The notes beneath the pieces were generated by a model. The model was not told where the DNA came from. It did no database searches and saw nothing but the letters and a program-made list of their open reading frames with translations. A program made the translations under genes and the position numbers. Positions 8,501 through 13,880 of a stretch of DNA of 15,766 nt are shown piece after piece. Origin of the DNA: WGMK01 sp046047315 (GTDB taxonomy: Bacteria; Hydrogenedentota; Hydrogenedentia; Hydrogenedentales; JAEUWI01); assembly GCA_046047315.1 (NCBI GenBank), contig JBJOID010000134.1:1-15766 (forward strand). Direction: 5' to 3'. Within the stretch, counting starts at the first letter, position 1. Every line of letters begins with the position of its first letter.

Positions 8501-8701
8501 GCGGCTGACCGGATCCATCAAGACCTCGGCCTGCGAGGGGAACTCGCGATGCACCAAGGCGTCGATTTCCTGCGCCCCGGCAAGCTCCGTCAAGCTGCGC
8601 CAGTACTTCGGGCCAGACTGCTGCCCTACGCGTTCCAGCAGTGCTGCCTGGCTTGCCGTGACCGGTTGTTCAAGGGTCGAATTTTGGGTATCGGGGCTCA
8701 T
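5519..8701 (-). CDS. actB: Alternative Complex III fused molybdopterin-like / iron-sulfur subunit ActB with extended Tat signal
   Basis: 1060 aa. Residues 31-56 (PKYWRSLTELAG and HREFPSQ) followed by SRRNFLQVMGAS (RR at 67-68) are the extended twin-arginine signal typical of this family, so the folded protein is exported. Residues from about 90 to 760 resemble a molybdopterin oxidoreductase but lack its N-terminal Fe-S cysteine motif; in ACIII this part binds no molybdenum cofactor. The C-terminal ferredoxin-like part has fifteen cysteines in four groups: C808/811/814/818, C868/871/876/880, C900/906/910 and C952/955/992/996. The third group has Thr903 where a fourth Cys would be. That matches three [4Fe-4S] clusters plus one [3Fe-4S], the wire from quinol to the hemes of ActA. 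The ATG at 8701 has GAAGGG just upstream; a GTG at 8716 would place its start before that site. The two halves (B1 and B2 in some species) are fused. Confidence 0.96.
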   Translation of the reverse strand: MSPDTQNSTLEQPVTASQAALLERVGQQSGPKYWRSLTELAGAQEIDALVHREFPSQAEVLMDPVSRRNFLQVMGASMMLAGLTSSCARQPAETILPYVKPPEYSLPGRATYYATNLPIQSGYGIGVIATCHEGRPTHLSGLPESKASLGAISSQVQAQVLSLYDPERLDAVIENGNISTYGRFIADMARVMETLDAHEGDGLRILTETVTSPTLAWQLDKLRALYPAAQWHQYEPCSGNNARLGAEMAFGRAVQTRYNLAEARIILSLDSRFLSEGPGHIRYSRDFAAGRDVDAHEDWMSRLYVAESAPSLAGASADNKISLRYPEIETLARVLAKSLGVAGATVNEAAAAALPSDFIKALLEDFNAHKGLSLVIPGDEQPPVVHALAHAINAALGATTPVDGKPALVEYTDPVEAEPVDQIASLRSLVADMNEGKVACLVILGGNPVYTSPADIDFLSAYQKVGKRVHLTASINETSWYCHWQLPEAHPLESWGDIRSFDGMTSLVQPMIAPLYNGKTAHDVLAALTGEEKSTTYDIVQAYWKASRGPDRFESFWQDALTRGYAMRELLPLDAARLRMTDSFGEHQPVEKGAGLDIVFRPDPTIEDGRWNNNGWLQELPKPLTNLTWDNAVHIHPRTAKELGFDHEDMVELEYAGRTVRGAVMYQFGQLPNTITVHLGYGRTRSGNIGNGRGFNAYALQTSDSPWFGTGAHLRKLGGTYALARTEEHWNIEQSLLDQAQKAEDRHLIRESTFAYWKEHKDFAQHMGHHAPNEDFSLYYPDEKPYTGDEGKPINQYAWAMTIDLNKCGGCGACVTACQSENNIPIVGKEQVIKGREMQWIRVDRYYKADSADEIGGDPQVVHQPVTCMQCENAPCEPVCPVGATMHSDEGLNDMVYNRCVGTRYCANNCPYKVRRFNFFHFNVREGQDAPSLKMMRNPNVTVRSRGVMEKCTYCVQRINLARIESKRRDIQRERIGVEPQHILDGVIQTACQQACPAGAITFGNTRDPNSAVRKARQNPRNYGLLADIGTRPRTTYLAKLRNPSPLLGGGEAAHATTEH

Positions 8702-8763
8702 GCTACCCTTCCACACGCTTCGTGCCGCCGGGTGCTCCGGAGGCCACTTGCCGCGTCAAATCG

Positions 8764-9420
8764 TTAACGGTGACAGACCGAGCAATTATCCAGCTGGCCA
8801 ACGTTGATGTGATACTCCTCCACCAGCTTCTCCCCTTGGGCAAGCTGGTCATGGGGGGGCACCCAGTCGGCATTGAACACTTCTTCCTGCGGGCGCACGA
8901 ATTTCTCCGGTGCGCGATGGCACTGGAGGCACCACCCCATGAAAAGGGTGTTGGCCTTGGCCGTAAGACGCATTTCGTCAATTTCGCCATGGCAGGTGGT
9001 GCAACCCACGCCCTTGGCCACGTGCACGCTATGATCGAAATAAGTGAAGTCGGGAAGATCGTAAACGCGCATCCACTCGATCGGCTCACCGGATTTCCAG
9101 CTTTCCTGAACCGGCTGCAGCATCGGCTGGTCTGCAAGAATCTGCGAGTGGCACGTCATGCAGGTTTCCGTGGGGGGGATGCCCGCGAACTTGCTGTTCT
9201 CCACGCTGGTGTGGCAGTAGCGGCAATCAAGGCCGTTGCCGGCCACATGCCGGTGGTGGCTGAAGGGGACTGGTTGCGCCTTGCTGATGCCCACCTGGGT
9301 GGTGATGGGCGAGCGGTAAAGGGCAGTGCCCAAGCCGCCCAGAAGGGTCAGCCCGACAACCGCCCCGCCAAGCACCAGCTTGGCGATCGAGTTGGCGCTC
9401 TCTTTAAATACTTGTGCCAC
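8764..9420 (-). CDS. actA: Alternative Complex III pentaheme cytochrome c ActA
   Basis: 218 aa. One N-terminal transmembrane anchor (about 14-35) is followed by a periplasmic domain with five CxxCH heme motifs at 66-70, 87-91, 140-144, 164-168 and 213-217, the last at the very C-terminus. Additional His such as H55, H56, H58, H130 and H133 could serve as sixth ligands. ActA accepts electrons from the clusters of ActB and is the usual first gene of the operon. The start is GTG at 9420, with AAAGGG eight bases upstream. An ATG at 9425 is in another frame and closes quickly. It is separated from actB by 62 bases. Size and heme count match ActA. Confidence 0.95.
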   Translation of the reverse strand: MAQVFKESANSIAKLVLGGAVVGLTLLGGLGTALYRSPITTQVGISKAQPVPFSHHRHVAGNGLDCRYCHTSVENSKFAGIPPTETCMTCHSQILADQPMLQPVQESWKSGEPIEWMRVYDLPDFTYFDHSVHVAKGVGCTTCHGEIDEMRLTAKANTLFMGWCLQCHRAPEKFVRPQEEVFNADWVPPHDQLAQGEKLVEEYHINVGQLDNCSVCHR

Positions 9421-9805
9421 TGCATTTTCCCTTTACAGAAAGTCCGCTCGAAGGAGACCGATGCCCGCGCTGTCCGCGTCAAGTCCAAGGTTATCGCGTC
9501 TCATTCGTCCTTACGGCACGCTACGTATCCAGCGCCGTCTGCCGGGGGCAGGGCGGCATCCCTGTAAGGATACCAACCTACCGTTCAGTCTACAAGGTTC
9601 GCATGCTTTTAGCCCCGTTGAAACCGTAGGGCTGATTGGCATGTCGCCTTGAAGAAGTCCTTCCGCAGACTCGGTGGCCGAATGGCCATCAGTATGCACA
9701 TCAACGGACGCGGTTTCAAGTGAATCGCCAAGGCGTGCATTCTGTTGTTGATGGAGCATAAAGCCCTAAAATTAAAAGACTTAAGATCATGTGCTGCGAT
9801 AATTC

Positions 9806-9874
9806 TTAACGGGAATAATACCTCGGAAGCGTTGGTTTACCATGCTGAACTTGCACTGGGAGAGGTGTGTCCAA
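9806..9874 (-). other. Strong Shine-Dalgarno-like sequence with a possible 22-codon leader ORF
   Basis: The minus strand reads AAGGAGGAGA at about 9894-9885, closer to the ideal ribosome binding sequence than most sites before the real genes here. No ATG follows at a normal distance. A TTG at 9874 lies about ten bases downstream and opens a 22-codon frame ending in TAA at 9806. It could be a leader peptide of the act operon or a chance match. No known peptide is recognised. Confidence 0.2.
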
Positions 9875-9908
9875 GCTTCTGGTGTCTCCTCCTTGGTGAC
9901 AATGTTGT

Positions 9909-9938
9909 GTAAAGATTAATGTACTTAATCGATTTTAC
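9909..9938. promoter_or_regulatory. Operator-like palindrome in the divergent region
   Basis: GATTAA (9914-9919) and TTAATC (9925-9930) are perfect inverted halves around a five-base centre. They are flanked by a second inverted pair, GTAAA (9909-9913) and TTTAC (9934-9938), offset by three bases on the right. Such a spaced AT-rich dyad is typical of a dimeric regulator's binding site. The regulator is unknown; the half-site resembles but does not match the FNR consensus TTGAT....ATCAA. Confidence 0.4.
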
Positions 9939-10018
9939 GGATCTGCGCCATAATGGAACAGCATAAGCGCGTACGGGTCCATGGGTTTCTTTGGCTGCGC
10001 TGCGATGGGAGTGGCCCC

Positions 10019-10067
10019 TCTGAGCGGAGCGAAGGTCATGCGTCTGGCACCAGAATTTCCGCTCAGA
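10019..10067. repeat. Perfect 10-bp inverted repeat enclosing a small hairpin
   Basis: TCTGAGCGGA (10019-10028) and TCCGCTCAGA (10058-10067) are exact inverted copies 29 bases apart. Inside lies TCTGG-CA-CCAGA (10043-10054). The segment is more GC-rich than its flanks. It could be a structured RNA element or the remnant of a mobile-element end. No transposase fragment is recognised around it. Confidence 0.45.
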
Positions 10068-10088
10068 TGTGAATACCGGTTCGTTCTT

Positions 10089-10107
10089 TTTAAGTAACGT
10101 TTAAGTA
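10089..10107 (+). repeat. Tandem TTTAAGTA direct repeat with 11-bp period
   Basis: TTTAAGTA occurs at 10089-10096 and again at 10100-10107, spaced by one helical turn. A shortened inverted copy (TACTTAA) is at 9922-9928 inside the operator-like palindrome. Helically phased repeats are often recognition sites for transcription factors that bind as tandem subunits. Confidence 0.4.
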
Positions 10108-10167
10108 TTCATACGCCAAGCAATCATGAAATTTGCTCGATTTATCCATGATTTCAAGCCTGCGCAC

Positions 10168-10180
10168 CCTAAGTCTTAGG
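10168..10180. promoter_or_regulatory. 13-bp perfect palindrome CCTAAGTCTTAGG
   Basis: The sequence is a perfect odd-length palindrome centred on 10174. With one bulged C, the symmetry extends to CAC on the left (10165-10167) and GTG on the right (10180-10182). It lies about 150 bases upstream of the best ATPase promoter candidate. This is either an operator or a small hairpin; the sequence alone cannot decide. Confidence 0.35.
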
Positions 10181-10302
10181 TGTCAATAACCATAAAACGA
10201 GTTATCATTAATACTATAAAGACACTGTTGTGTTGTATGCGTAATGAATTTACATAGTATAAAAAAATTTGGCCTTTCGAAGTTCCCCGATGTGGGATAG
10301 CA

Positions 10303-10520
10303 AGAGGGCTGTTGCCTTGACTTGCCCTCTACGCGTTTGGCATATTTCCGGCGCATTGCCCTGCGGCGGGCATGCTACCGACCCGTAGGTCGGAGTCGCT
10401 TCGAGTCATGTGGTTCTCTTTGTAGCATGGCTTTCGAAGCCAAGGGCTGATTGACTCGACTCGACGTTTACTTTAGTGGCGCGGCGTGCTGCGATGCCGC
10501 GCGCAACCGACAGTCCGGAC
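10303..10520 (+). promoter_or_regulatory. Highly structured 5' leader of the ATP synthase operon
   Basis: A dense row of inverted repeats lies before the first ATPase gene: AGAGGGC/GCCCTCT (10303-10309 with 10324-10330), TGCCC/GGGCA (10357-10361 with 10368-10372), CATGCTA/TAGCATG (10371-10377 with 10423-10429) enclosing CCGACC/GGTCGG (10378-10383 with 10388-10393), and GCGCGGC/GCCGCGC (10479-10485 with 10496-10502). TCGAGTCA (10401-10408) can pair with TGACTCGA (10452-10459), crossing the CATGCTA stem as a pseudoknot. GCTTCGA (10398-10404) can instead pair with TCGAAGC (10434-10440), which in turn overlaps a local GGCTT/AAGCC hairpin (10429-10441). Mutually exclusive pairings of this kind are typical of regulatory leaders. 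It matches no riboswitch class I recognise. Confidence 0.4.
10317..10346 (+). promoter_or_regulatory. Candidate sigma-70-type promoter for the ATP synthase operon
   Basis: TTGACT (10317-10322) matches five of six bases of the -35 consensus. CATATT (10341-10346) matches four of six of the -10 consensus, with an 18-base spacer. Transcription would start near 10353 and produce a leader of about 175 bases containing most of the predicted stem-loops. A competing candidate is TATAAA at 10258-10263 in the AT-rich zone, with a poorer -35 (TTGTAT at 10233-10238). Confidence 0.3.
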
Positions 10521-10527
10521 GGGAACC

Positions 10528-10878
10528 ATGCATACATCTGCTGCACATGCCCCGGCCCACACGGGCCCGACGCTGCTGGAATCAGTGGCGGCGCACGAGG
10601 CCTCCCTGATGGCCCGCGTCGCGGAGACGGAGCAGGCGGGCCGCAAGCTTGTGGACGATGCCCAAAGCGCCGCCGCGGCTTTCCTCACTGACGATTATGC
10701 GCAGTTGGAGCGCGAGGCCGCTGAAATGCGCCGCCGCGCCGCCGACGAGCGTGAAGCCGAGGCGGCGGCCATTCGCCGGGCTTGCGACGATAAGGTCGTG
10801 GCCATCCGGTCGCAGGCCTCGAAGAAGCTGGATCAGGTATTTGCGGAAGTCGTTCGCCGGGTTCTCCCGCGGGCATAA
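10528..10878 (+). CDS. V/A-type ATP synthase peripheral-stalk subunit G/H
   Basis: 116 aa, almost entirely alpha-helical and rich in Ala, Glu and Arg with few hydrophobic runs. This is the profile of the coiled-coil stalk subunit called G in Thermus and H (AhaH) in archaea. It pairs with subunit E to form the outer stalk that holds the catalytic head still. The region around 16-45 (LLESVAAHEASLMARVAETE) is typical of the family. The ATG at 10528 is chosen because GGGAA lies just upstream; a longer frame from GTG 10486 would use part of the leader hairpin as coding sequence and lacks a ribosome binding site. It is the first gene of the operon, the same position as in Thermus. Confidence 0.85.
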   Translation: MHTSAAHAPAHTGPTLLESVAAHEASLMARVAETEQAGRKLVDDAQSAAAAFLTDDYAQLEREAAEMRRRAADEREAEAAAIRRACDDKVVAIRSQASKKLDQVFAEVVRRVLPRA

Positions 10879-10899
10879 GTTTCAGAAAAGGCGGCACAC

Positions 10900-12858
10900 A
10901 TGATTGCGACGATGGAACGCATCGAAATCGTCTTCATGCGGAACGAACTGAGCCGGATCGTGGCTTTCCTTCAGCAGCAGGGCGTAGTCCACCTCGAGCA
11001 GGTTCCCCTTGCCGTGGAGAACCATCCTGGCTATCTGCACCGTGTTCATTTGCCCGCGAGCGAAAAGCGGGAAGCCGACCGTCTCAACTATCTGGACAAC
11101 TTGTTGAAGGAGGCGCTTCCCTTGCTCGCCTCCCATCCCTCGCGTGCTGAGGTGGCAGCAGCCGGTCTCCAACTGGAGGCTCAAGGCAGCGAACTGGTTG
11201 AGGACACCATGGAGCGTCACGAGACGCATGTGCGCAGCTGGCACCGCGAGATTCGCCGCCTGGTACGCCGCCGCCTCAACCTTCAGGACGACATCGCGCT
11301 GATTCAGCGTTTCAGCGCGCTTCTGCGTGATGTGCAGCCCCTCCTTCAGGAATGCGGGGCAACGCTTGGCGAGAACGCCCGTGCCATGATTCTGGATGCC
11401 TACGGCCAGGAAGCGCTCGACGCGCTTCGCGCCCGTATCGGGACGGCCGCGCAGGGTTCGGCTCGCTCGGTCACCCGTCACCTAGGCAAGGACCGCGACG
11501 CCCTCGTCGTCGCCTTTGCTCCTGAAGCGGCGGCATCGGTGGACGAAGTGTTGGCGAAAGAAGGAATCCGCCCCATTTCTTCGCCGGACGGCGAGCATTA
11601 CGGCAACTCCCCGCTGGAGGTGCTCGAGCGCGCCGGAAAGCGCCTCGCTGCCTTGCAGTCCTCCCTCGACCAGTTGAATGCGCAAGTTCGCGACTTCAGC
11701 GCCAATCATGGCGCGAAACTGGTGGCCCTTAGCCAGATCGTTTCCAACCGCCTCAAGCAGTTGAACGCCTCCGAGAACTTTGCCCAGAGCAAACTCGTCG
11801 GCGTCGTGCATGGCTGGGTGCCCGCCGACGAGCTGCCTGCGATGGAGTCTGCGCTGAAGAAGGAATTTGGTGACCGCGCGGCGCTCGGCAAGCTGGGCTT
11901 TAGCGACGTCGAGCTTGAGCGCGTGCCAACCAAGCGGGTCAATCATCCCATCGTGCGTCCCTTTGAGCTCGTGATGAGCATGATGAAGCCGCCTTCCTAC
12001 GGGCACTTTGACCCCACCTGGATAGTCGGACTCTCCTTCCTGATCTTCTACGGCTTCGTGCTCGGTGACGCCGGCTATGGCGTGACCATGCTTGCAATCG
12101 GTTATTTCGTCAAGCGCAAGTGGGGACACATCAAGGCCCTCTGCGATGGCATGACCATCCTGCAGTACATGGGCGTATCCTCCATTGTGTTCGGTATCAT
12201 TTACTTCGAGTTCTTCGGCAACGTGCTCGAGCATATCTACGGTGGATTCCCCTCGTTCCTCTTCCACCGTGTTTACTACCCCGAGACTTCGCTGATGATT
12301 GCGGTGCTCTTCGGCGTGATACACATCCCGCTCAGCCTGTATTACGGCATCCGCGAGGGTTACGCGCACGGACACACCAAGCACGCTGAGGAAAAGCTCG
12401 GCATGCTGTTGGGCCTGATGGCGCTGTTTGTCGGCGTGGCTGCCATGGGGGGCATGTTCCCGCTCGGGAGCACCTTGGGCGGTGCCTTGGCGCTGCTGCT
12501 CTTCGGCGCGGCCTTGTTCTATCTCTTTAAGAGCATGGGCGCCATGGGCCTCATGGGCGTCATGGAAATCATCGGGCTATCCGCCAACGTGTTGTCCTAC
12601 AGCCGCCTCATGGCGCTGGGCGTGGCGGGCGTGGCCTTCGCTACCATCGCCAACTCCATGCCCGAAAACGCCACGGGCTTCGTGCTCTTCCTCTTCGCCC
12701 TGCTGGGCGCGGCCGGGGTGCACGCCTTCAATTTCTGTCTCAGTGTGTTTAGCCCGACGATTCACTCGTTGCGACTAAACGTTGTGGAGTTTTTACCAAA
12801 GTTCTACCACCCGGAAGGTAGGAACTACGAACCGTTCAGAAAGGACATGGCATGGTAA
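10900..12858 (+). CDS. ntpI: V/A-type ATP synthase subunit I (a-subunit homologue)
   Basis: 652 aa. The first about 355 residues form the cytoplasmic coiled-coil arm that contacts the peripheral stalk. The C-terminal half has about eight transmembrane helices, beginning near residue 367 (YGHFDPTWIVGLSFLIFYGF). The essential membrane arginine that faces the rotor carboxylate is R569 in the LSYSRLMALGVAG motif. This is the stationary ion-channel subunit, the counterpart of eukaryotic V-ATPase subunit a. AAGG lies nine bases before the ATG at 10900; an internal ATG at residue 5 is also possible. The stop overlaps the start of the K gene by seven bases (ATGGTAA), which couples their translation. 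Length is normal. Confidence 0.95.
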   Translation: MIATMERIEIVFMRNELSRIVAFLQQQGVVHLEQVPLAVENHPGYLHRVHLPASEKREADRLNYLDNLLKEALPLLASHPSRAEVAAAGLQLEAQGSELVEDTMERHETHVRSWHREIRRLVRRRLNLQDDIALIQRFSALLRDVQPLLQECGATLGENARAMILDAYGQEALDALRARIGTAAQGSARSVTRHLGKDRDALVVAFAPEAAASVDEVLAKEGIRPISSPDGEHYGNSPLEVLERAGKRLAALQSSLDQLNAQVRDFSANHGAKLVALSQIVSNRLKQLNASENFAQSKLVGVVHGWVPADELPAMESALKKEFGDRAALGKLGFSDVELERVPTKRVNHPIVRPFELVMSMMKPPSYGHFDPTWIVGLSFLIFYGFVLGDAGYGVTMLAIGYFVKRKWGHIKALCDGMTILQYMGVSSIVFGIIYFEFFGNVLEHIYGGFPSFLFHRVYYPETSLMIAVLFGVIHIPLSLYYGIREGYAHGHTKHAEEKLGMLLGLMALFVGVAAMGGMFPLGSTLGGALALLLFGAALFYLFKSMGAMGLMGVMEIIGLSANVLSYSRLMALGVAGVAFATIANSMPENATGFVLFLFALLGAAGVHAFNFCLSVFSPTIHSLRLNVVEFLPKFYHPEGRNYEPFRKDMAW

Positions 12859-13211
12859 AGCAGTCTCTCCTCGGAAAATTCACCCTGGTCTGTGCGCTGG
12901 CGCTGGCGGCGATGTTCGCCGTGGCTCCCTTCGCCTTTGCTGCTGAGGAGGCCGAAGCTGGCGTCTCCGCGGGCGGCACGCTGGGTGACGGCATCAAGGT
13001 GGCCGGCGTGGCCATCGGCGCGGGCATTGCCCTTGCCGGCGCTGCGCTGGGCACGGGCCGCGCCCAGGCCTCGATTGGCGCGGGTGGCACGGGCGCTCTG
13101 GCAGAGAAGCCCGAGCTCTTCACCAACGTGCTGATTCTCGTGGCGCTTCCCGAAACCATCGTCGTGTTTGGTTTCGTGATCGCGTTCCTCATCACGGGCT
13201 TGGCCGGTTAA
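12852..13211 (+). CDS. ntpK: V/A-type ATP synthase rotor-ring subunit K (two-helix c-subunit) with cleavable-type N-terminus
   Basis: 119 aa. Residues 1-30 look like a signal peptide ending in AFA before AEE, as recalled for Thermus subunit L. Then comes a single hairpin: helix 1 (about 47-69, Gly/Ala rich, GTGRAQ at its end), a polar loop GAGGTGALAEKPE (76-88) and helix 2 with the ion-binding glutamate E101 in LPETIVVFG. One carboxylate per two-helix unit resembles synthase-type rings rather than the four-helix duplicated units of many V-ATPases. Helix 1 lacks a Gln or Thr near the middle that Na+-binding rings use, so H+ is the likelier coupling ion (inference). It overlaps ntpI by seven bases and is followed by a strong hairpin. 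Confidence 0.93.
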   Translation: MVKQSLLGKFTLVCALALAAMFAVAPFAFAAEEAEAGVSAGGTLGDGIKVAGVAIGAGIALAGAALGTGRAQASIGAGGTGALAEKPELFTNVLILVALPETIVVFGFVIAFLITGLAG

Positions 13212-13232
13212 TTCAAGTTTTTCCGGTATGGC

Positions 13233-13257
13233 GGCGGCGGGCGCATGGCCCGCCGCC
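13233..13257 (+). repeat. Strong GC hairpin between the K and E genes
   Basis: GGCGGCGGGC (13233-13242) and GCCCGCCGCC (13248-13257) pair perfectly over ten bases around a GCATG loop. No U-tract follows and the operon continues, so it is not a full terminator. Its position right after the ring-subunit gene suggests it stabilises or attenuates the message so that more K than downstream subunits is made. Confidence 0.6.
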
Positions 13258-13288
13258 CGCCGGCCGGTAAACCTTCAAGGCGTTTTTC

Positions 13289-13879
13289 ATGCAGTCGCCT
13301 CCTCTTTTAGAGCTGATGACCGGCCAGATCGCCGCCGAGTGCGAAGCGAAACTGGATGCCGCCCGCGCAAATGCGGAGCGGATTACCAGTGAATCCCGCG
13401 CTCGCGCCGACAAGCGCCGAGCGGACTTGCTGGCCGCCGTCGAGCAGGAAGTGGCGGACCTCAAGCGCCGCTCTCGCGAGCGGGTCGAGGCCGAAACCGA
13501 GATGGTGATACTCACCACCAAGGATACGGTCACCGATGAGCTGTTGGAGCGTTTGCGCAAGGAACTCGCCGCGCGCGCCGCATCGGCTGACTTCAGCAAC
13601 GTGCTTACTGCTTTGCTGGCAGAGCTAATGCCAGAGGCCCCGGCCGATGGTGTCGTGCTGGTGCCTGCCGCCCACGAGGCGCATTGCCGCCAGTGGCTGG
13701 CGGACAACGGCCATGGCGACATGGAAGTGCAGCCCCGCAAGGACTTGGCGGATGGCGTGGCGGTGCAGGACAAGGCGCATACCTTCCGCATCACCAACAC
13801 CCTGAGCGCCCGCTTCCAGCAGCTGGAAGCCCAGCTCCGGAAGTATTGCGTGGCCGAACTGTTTGGCGAGGGATCCTGA
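13289..13879 (+). CDS. ntpE: V/A-type ATP synthase peripheral-stalk subunit E
   Basis: 196 aa. Residues 1 to about 95 are a long charged helix rich in Ala, Arg and Glu, the coiled-coil half that pairs with subunit G/H. The C-terminal globular domain (about 100-196) binds the catalytic head; it contains VVLVPAAHEAH and ends in the RFQQLEAQLRKYCVAELFG stretch, typical of subunit E (a Leu- and Arg-rich helix preceding the final LFG). CAAGG lies eight bases before the ATG. It follows the K-E hairpin by 31 bases, and its stop is one base before the start of the C gene. The sequence is divergent, but composition, fold profile, order and C-terminus agree. Confidence 0.87.
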   Translation: MQSPPLLELMTGQIAAECEAKLDAARANAERITSESRARADKRRADLLAAVEQEVADLKRRSRERVEAETEMVILTTKDTVTDELLERLRKELAARAASADFSNVLTALLAELMPEAPADGVVLVPAAHEAHCRQWLADNGHGDMEVQPRKDLADGVAVQDKAHTFRITNTLSARFQQLEAQLRKYCVAELFGEGS

Positions 13880-13880
13880 A

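Larger units (their letters stand above)
9421..10527. other. Divergent intergenic region between the ACIII and ATP synthase operons
   Basis: About 1.1 kb without a convincing protein gene. Three zones can be seen: a GC-rich part next to actA (9421-9750) with short inverted repeats, an AT-rich middle (about 9760-10270), and a GC-rich structured part before the ATPase genes (10300-10527). The actA-side zone contains TTGAAACCG at 9618-9626 facing CGGTTTCAA at 9711-9719, with a TGGCC/GGCCA hairpin between them at 9675-9688. This could be the structured 5' leader of the act message. Both operons must be started from within this region or read through from outside, so it is the shared control region. 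Confidence 0.8.

Noticed and set aside
9511..9759. 82-codon minus-strand frame upstream of actA
   Set aside because: No ribosome binding site before its ATG, unremarkable composition, no recognisable similarity; it overlaps the inverted repeats of the probable act leader.
9914..9930. Reading the palindrome as an FNR/CRP box
   Set aside because: Half-sites GATTAA/TTAATC with a five-base centre do not match TTGAT-N4-ATCAA or the CRP consensus; kept only as an unassigned dyad.
10428..10442. tRNA T-arm-like hairpin TGGC-TTTCGAA-GCCA
   Set aside because: The loop is shifted relative to the TTCRANY consensus and no acceptor, D or anticodon arms can be formed around it.
9421..10527. CRISPR array or integrated element in the intergenic region
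   Set aside because: No regularly spaced repeats, no cas genes, no integrase and no attachment-site duplication seen.
11482..12384. 300-codon open frame on the minus strand opposite ntpI
   Set aside because: Mirror of a well-supported subunit I gene; composition-driven, no signal or domain.
13233..13257. Rho-independent terminator after ntpK
   Set aside because: The stem is strong but no U-tract follows, and the genes downstream belong to the same complex.
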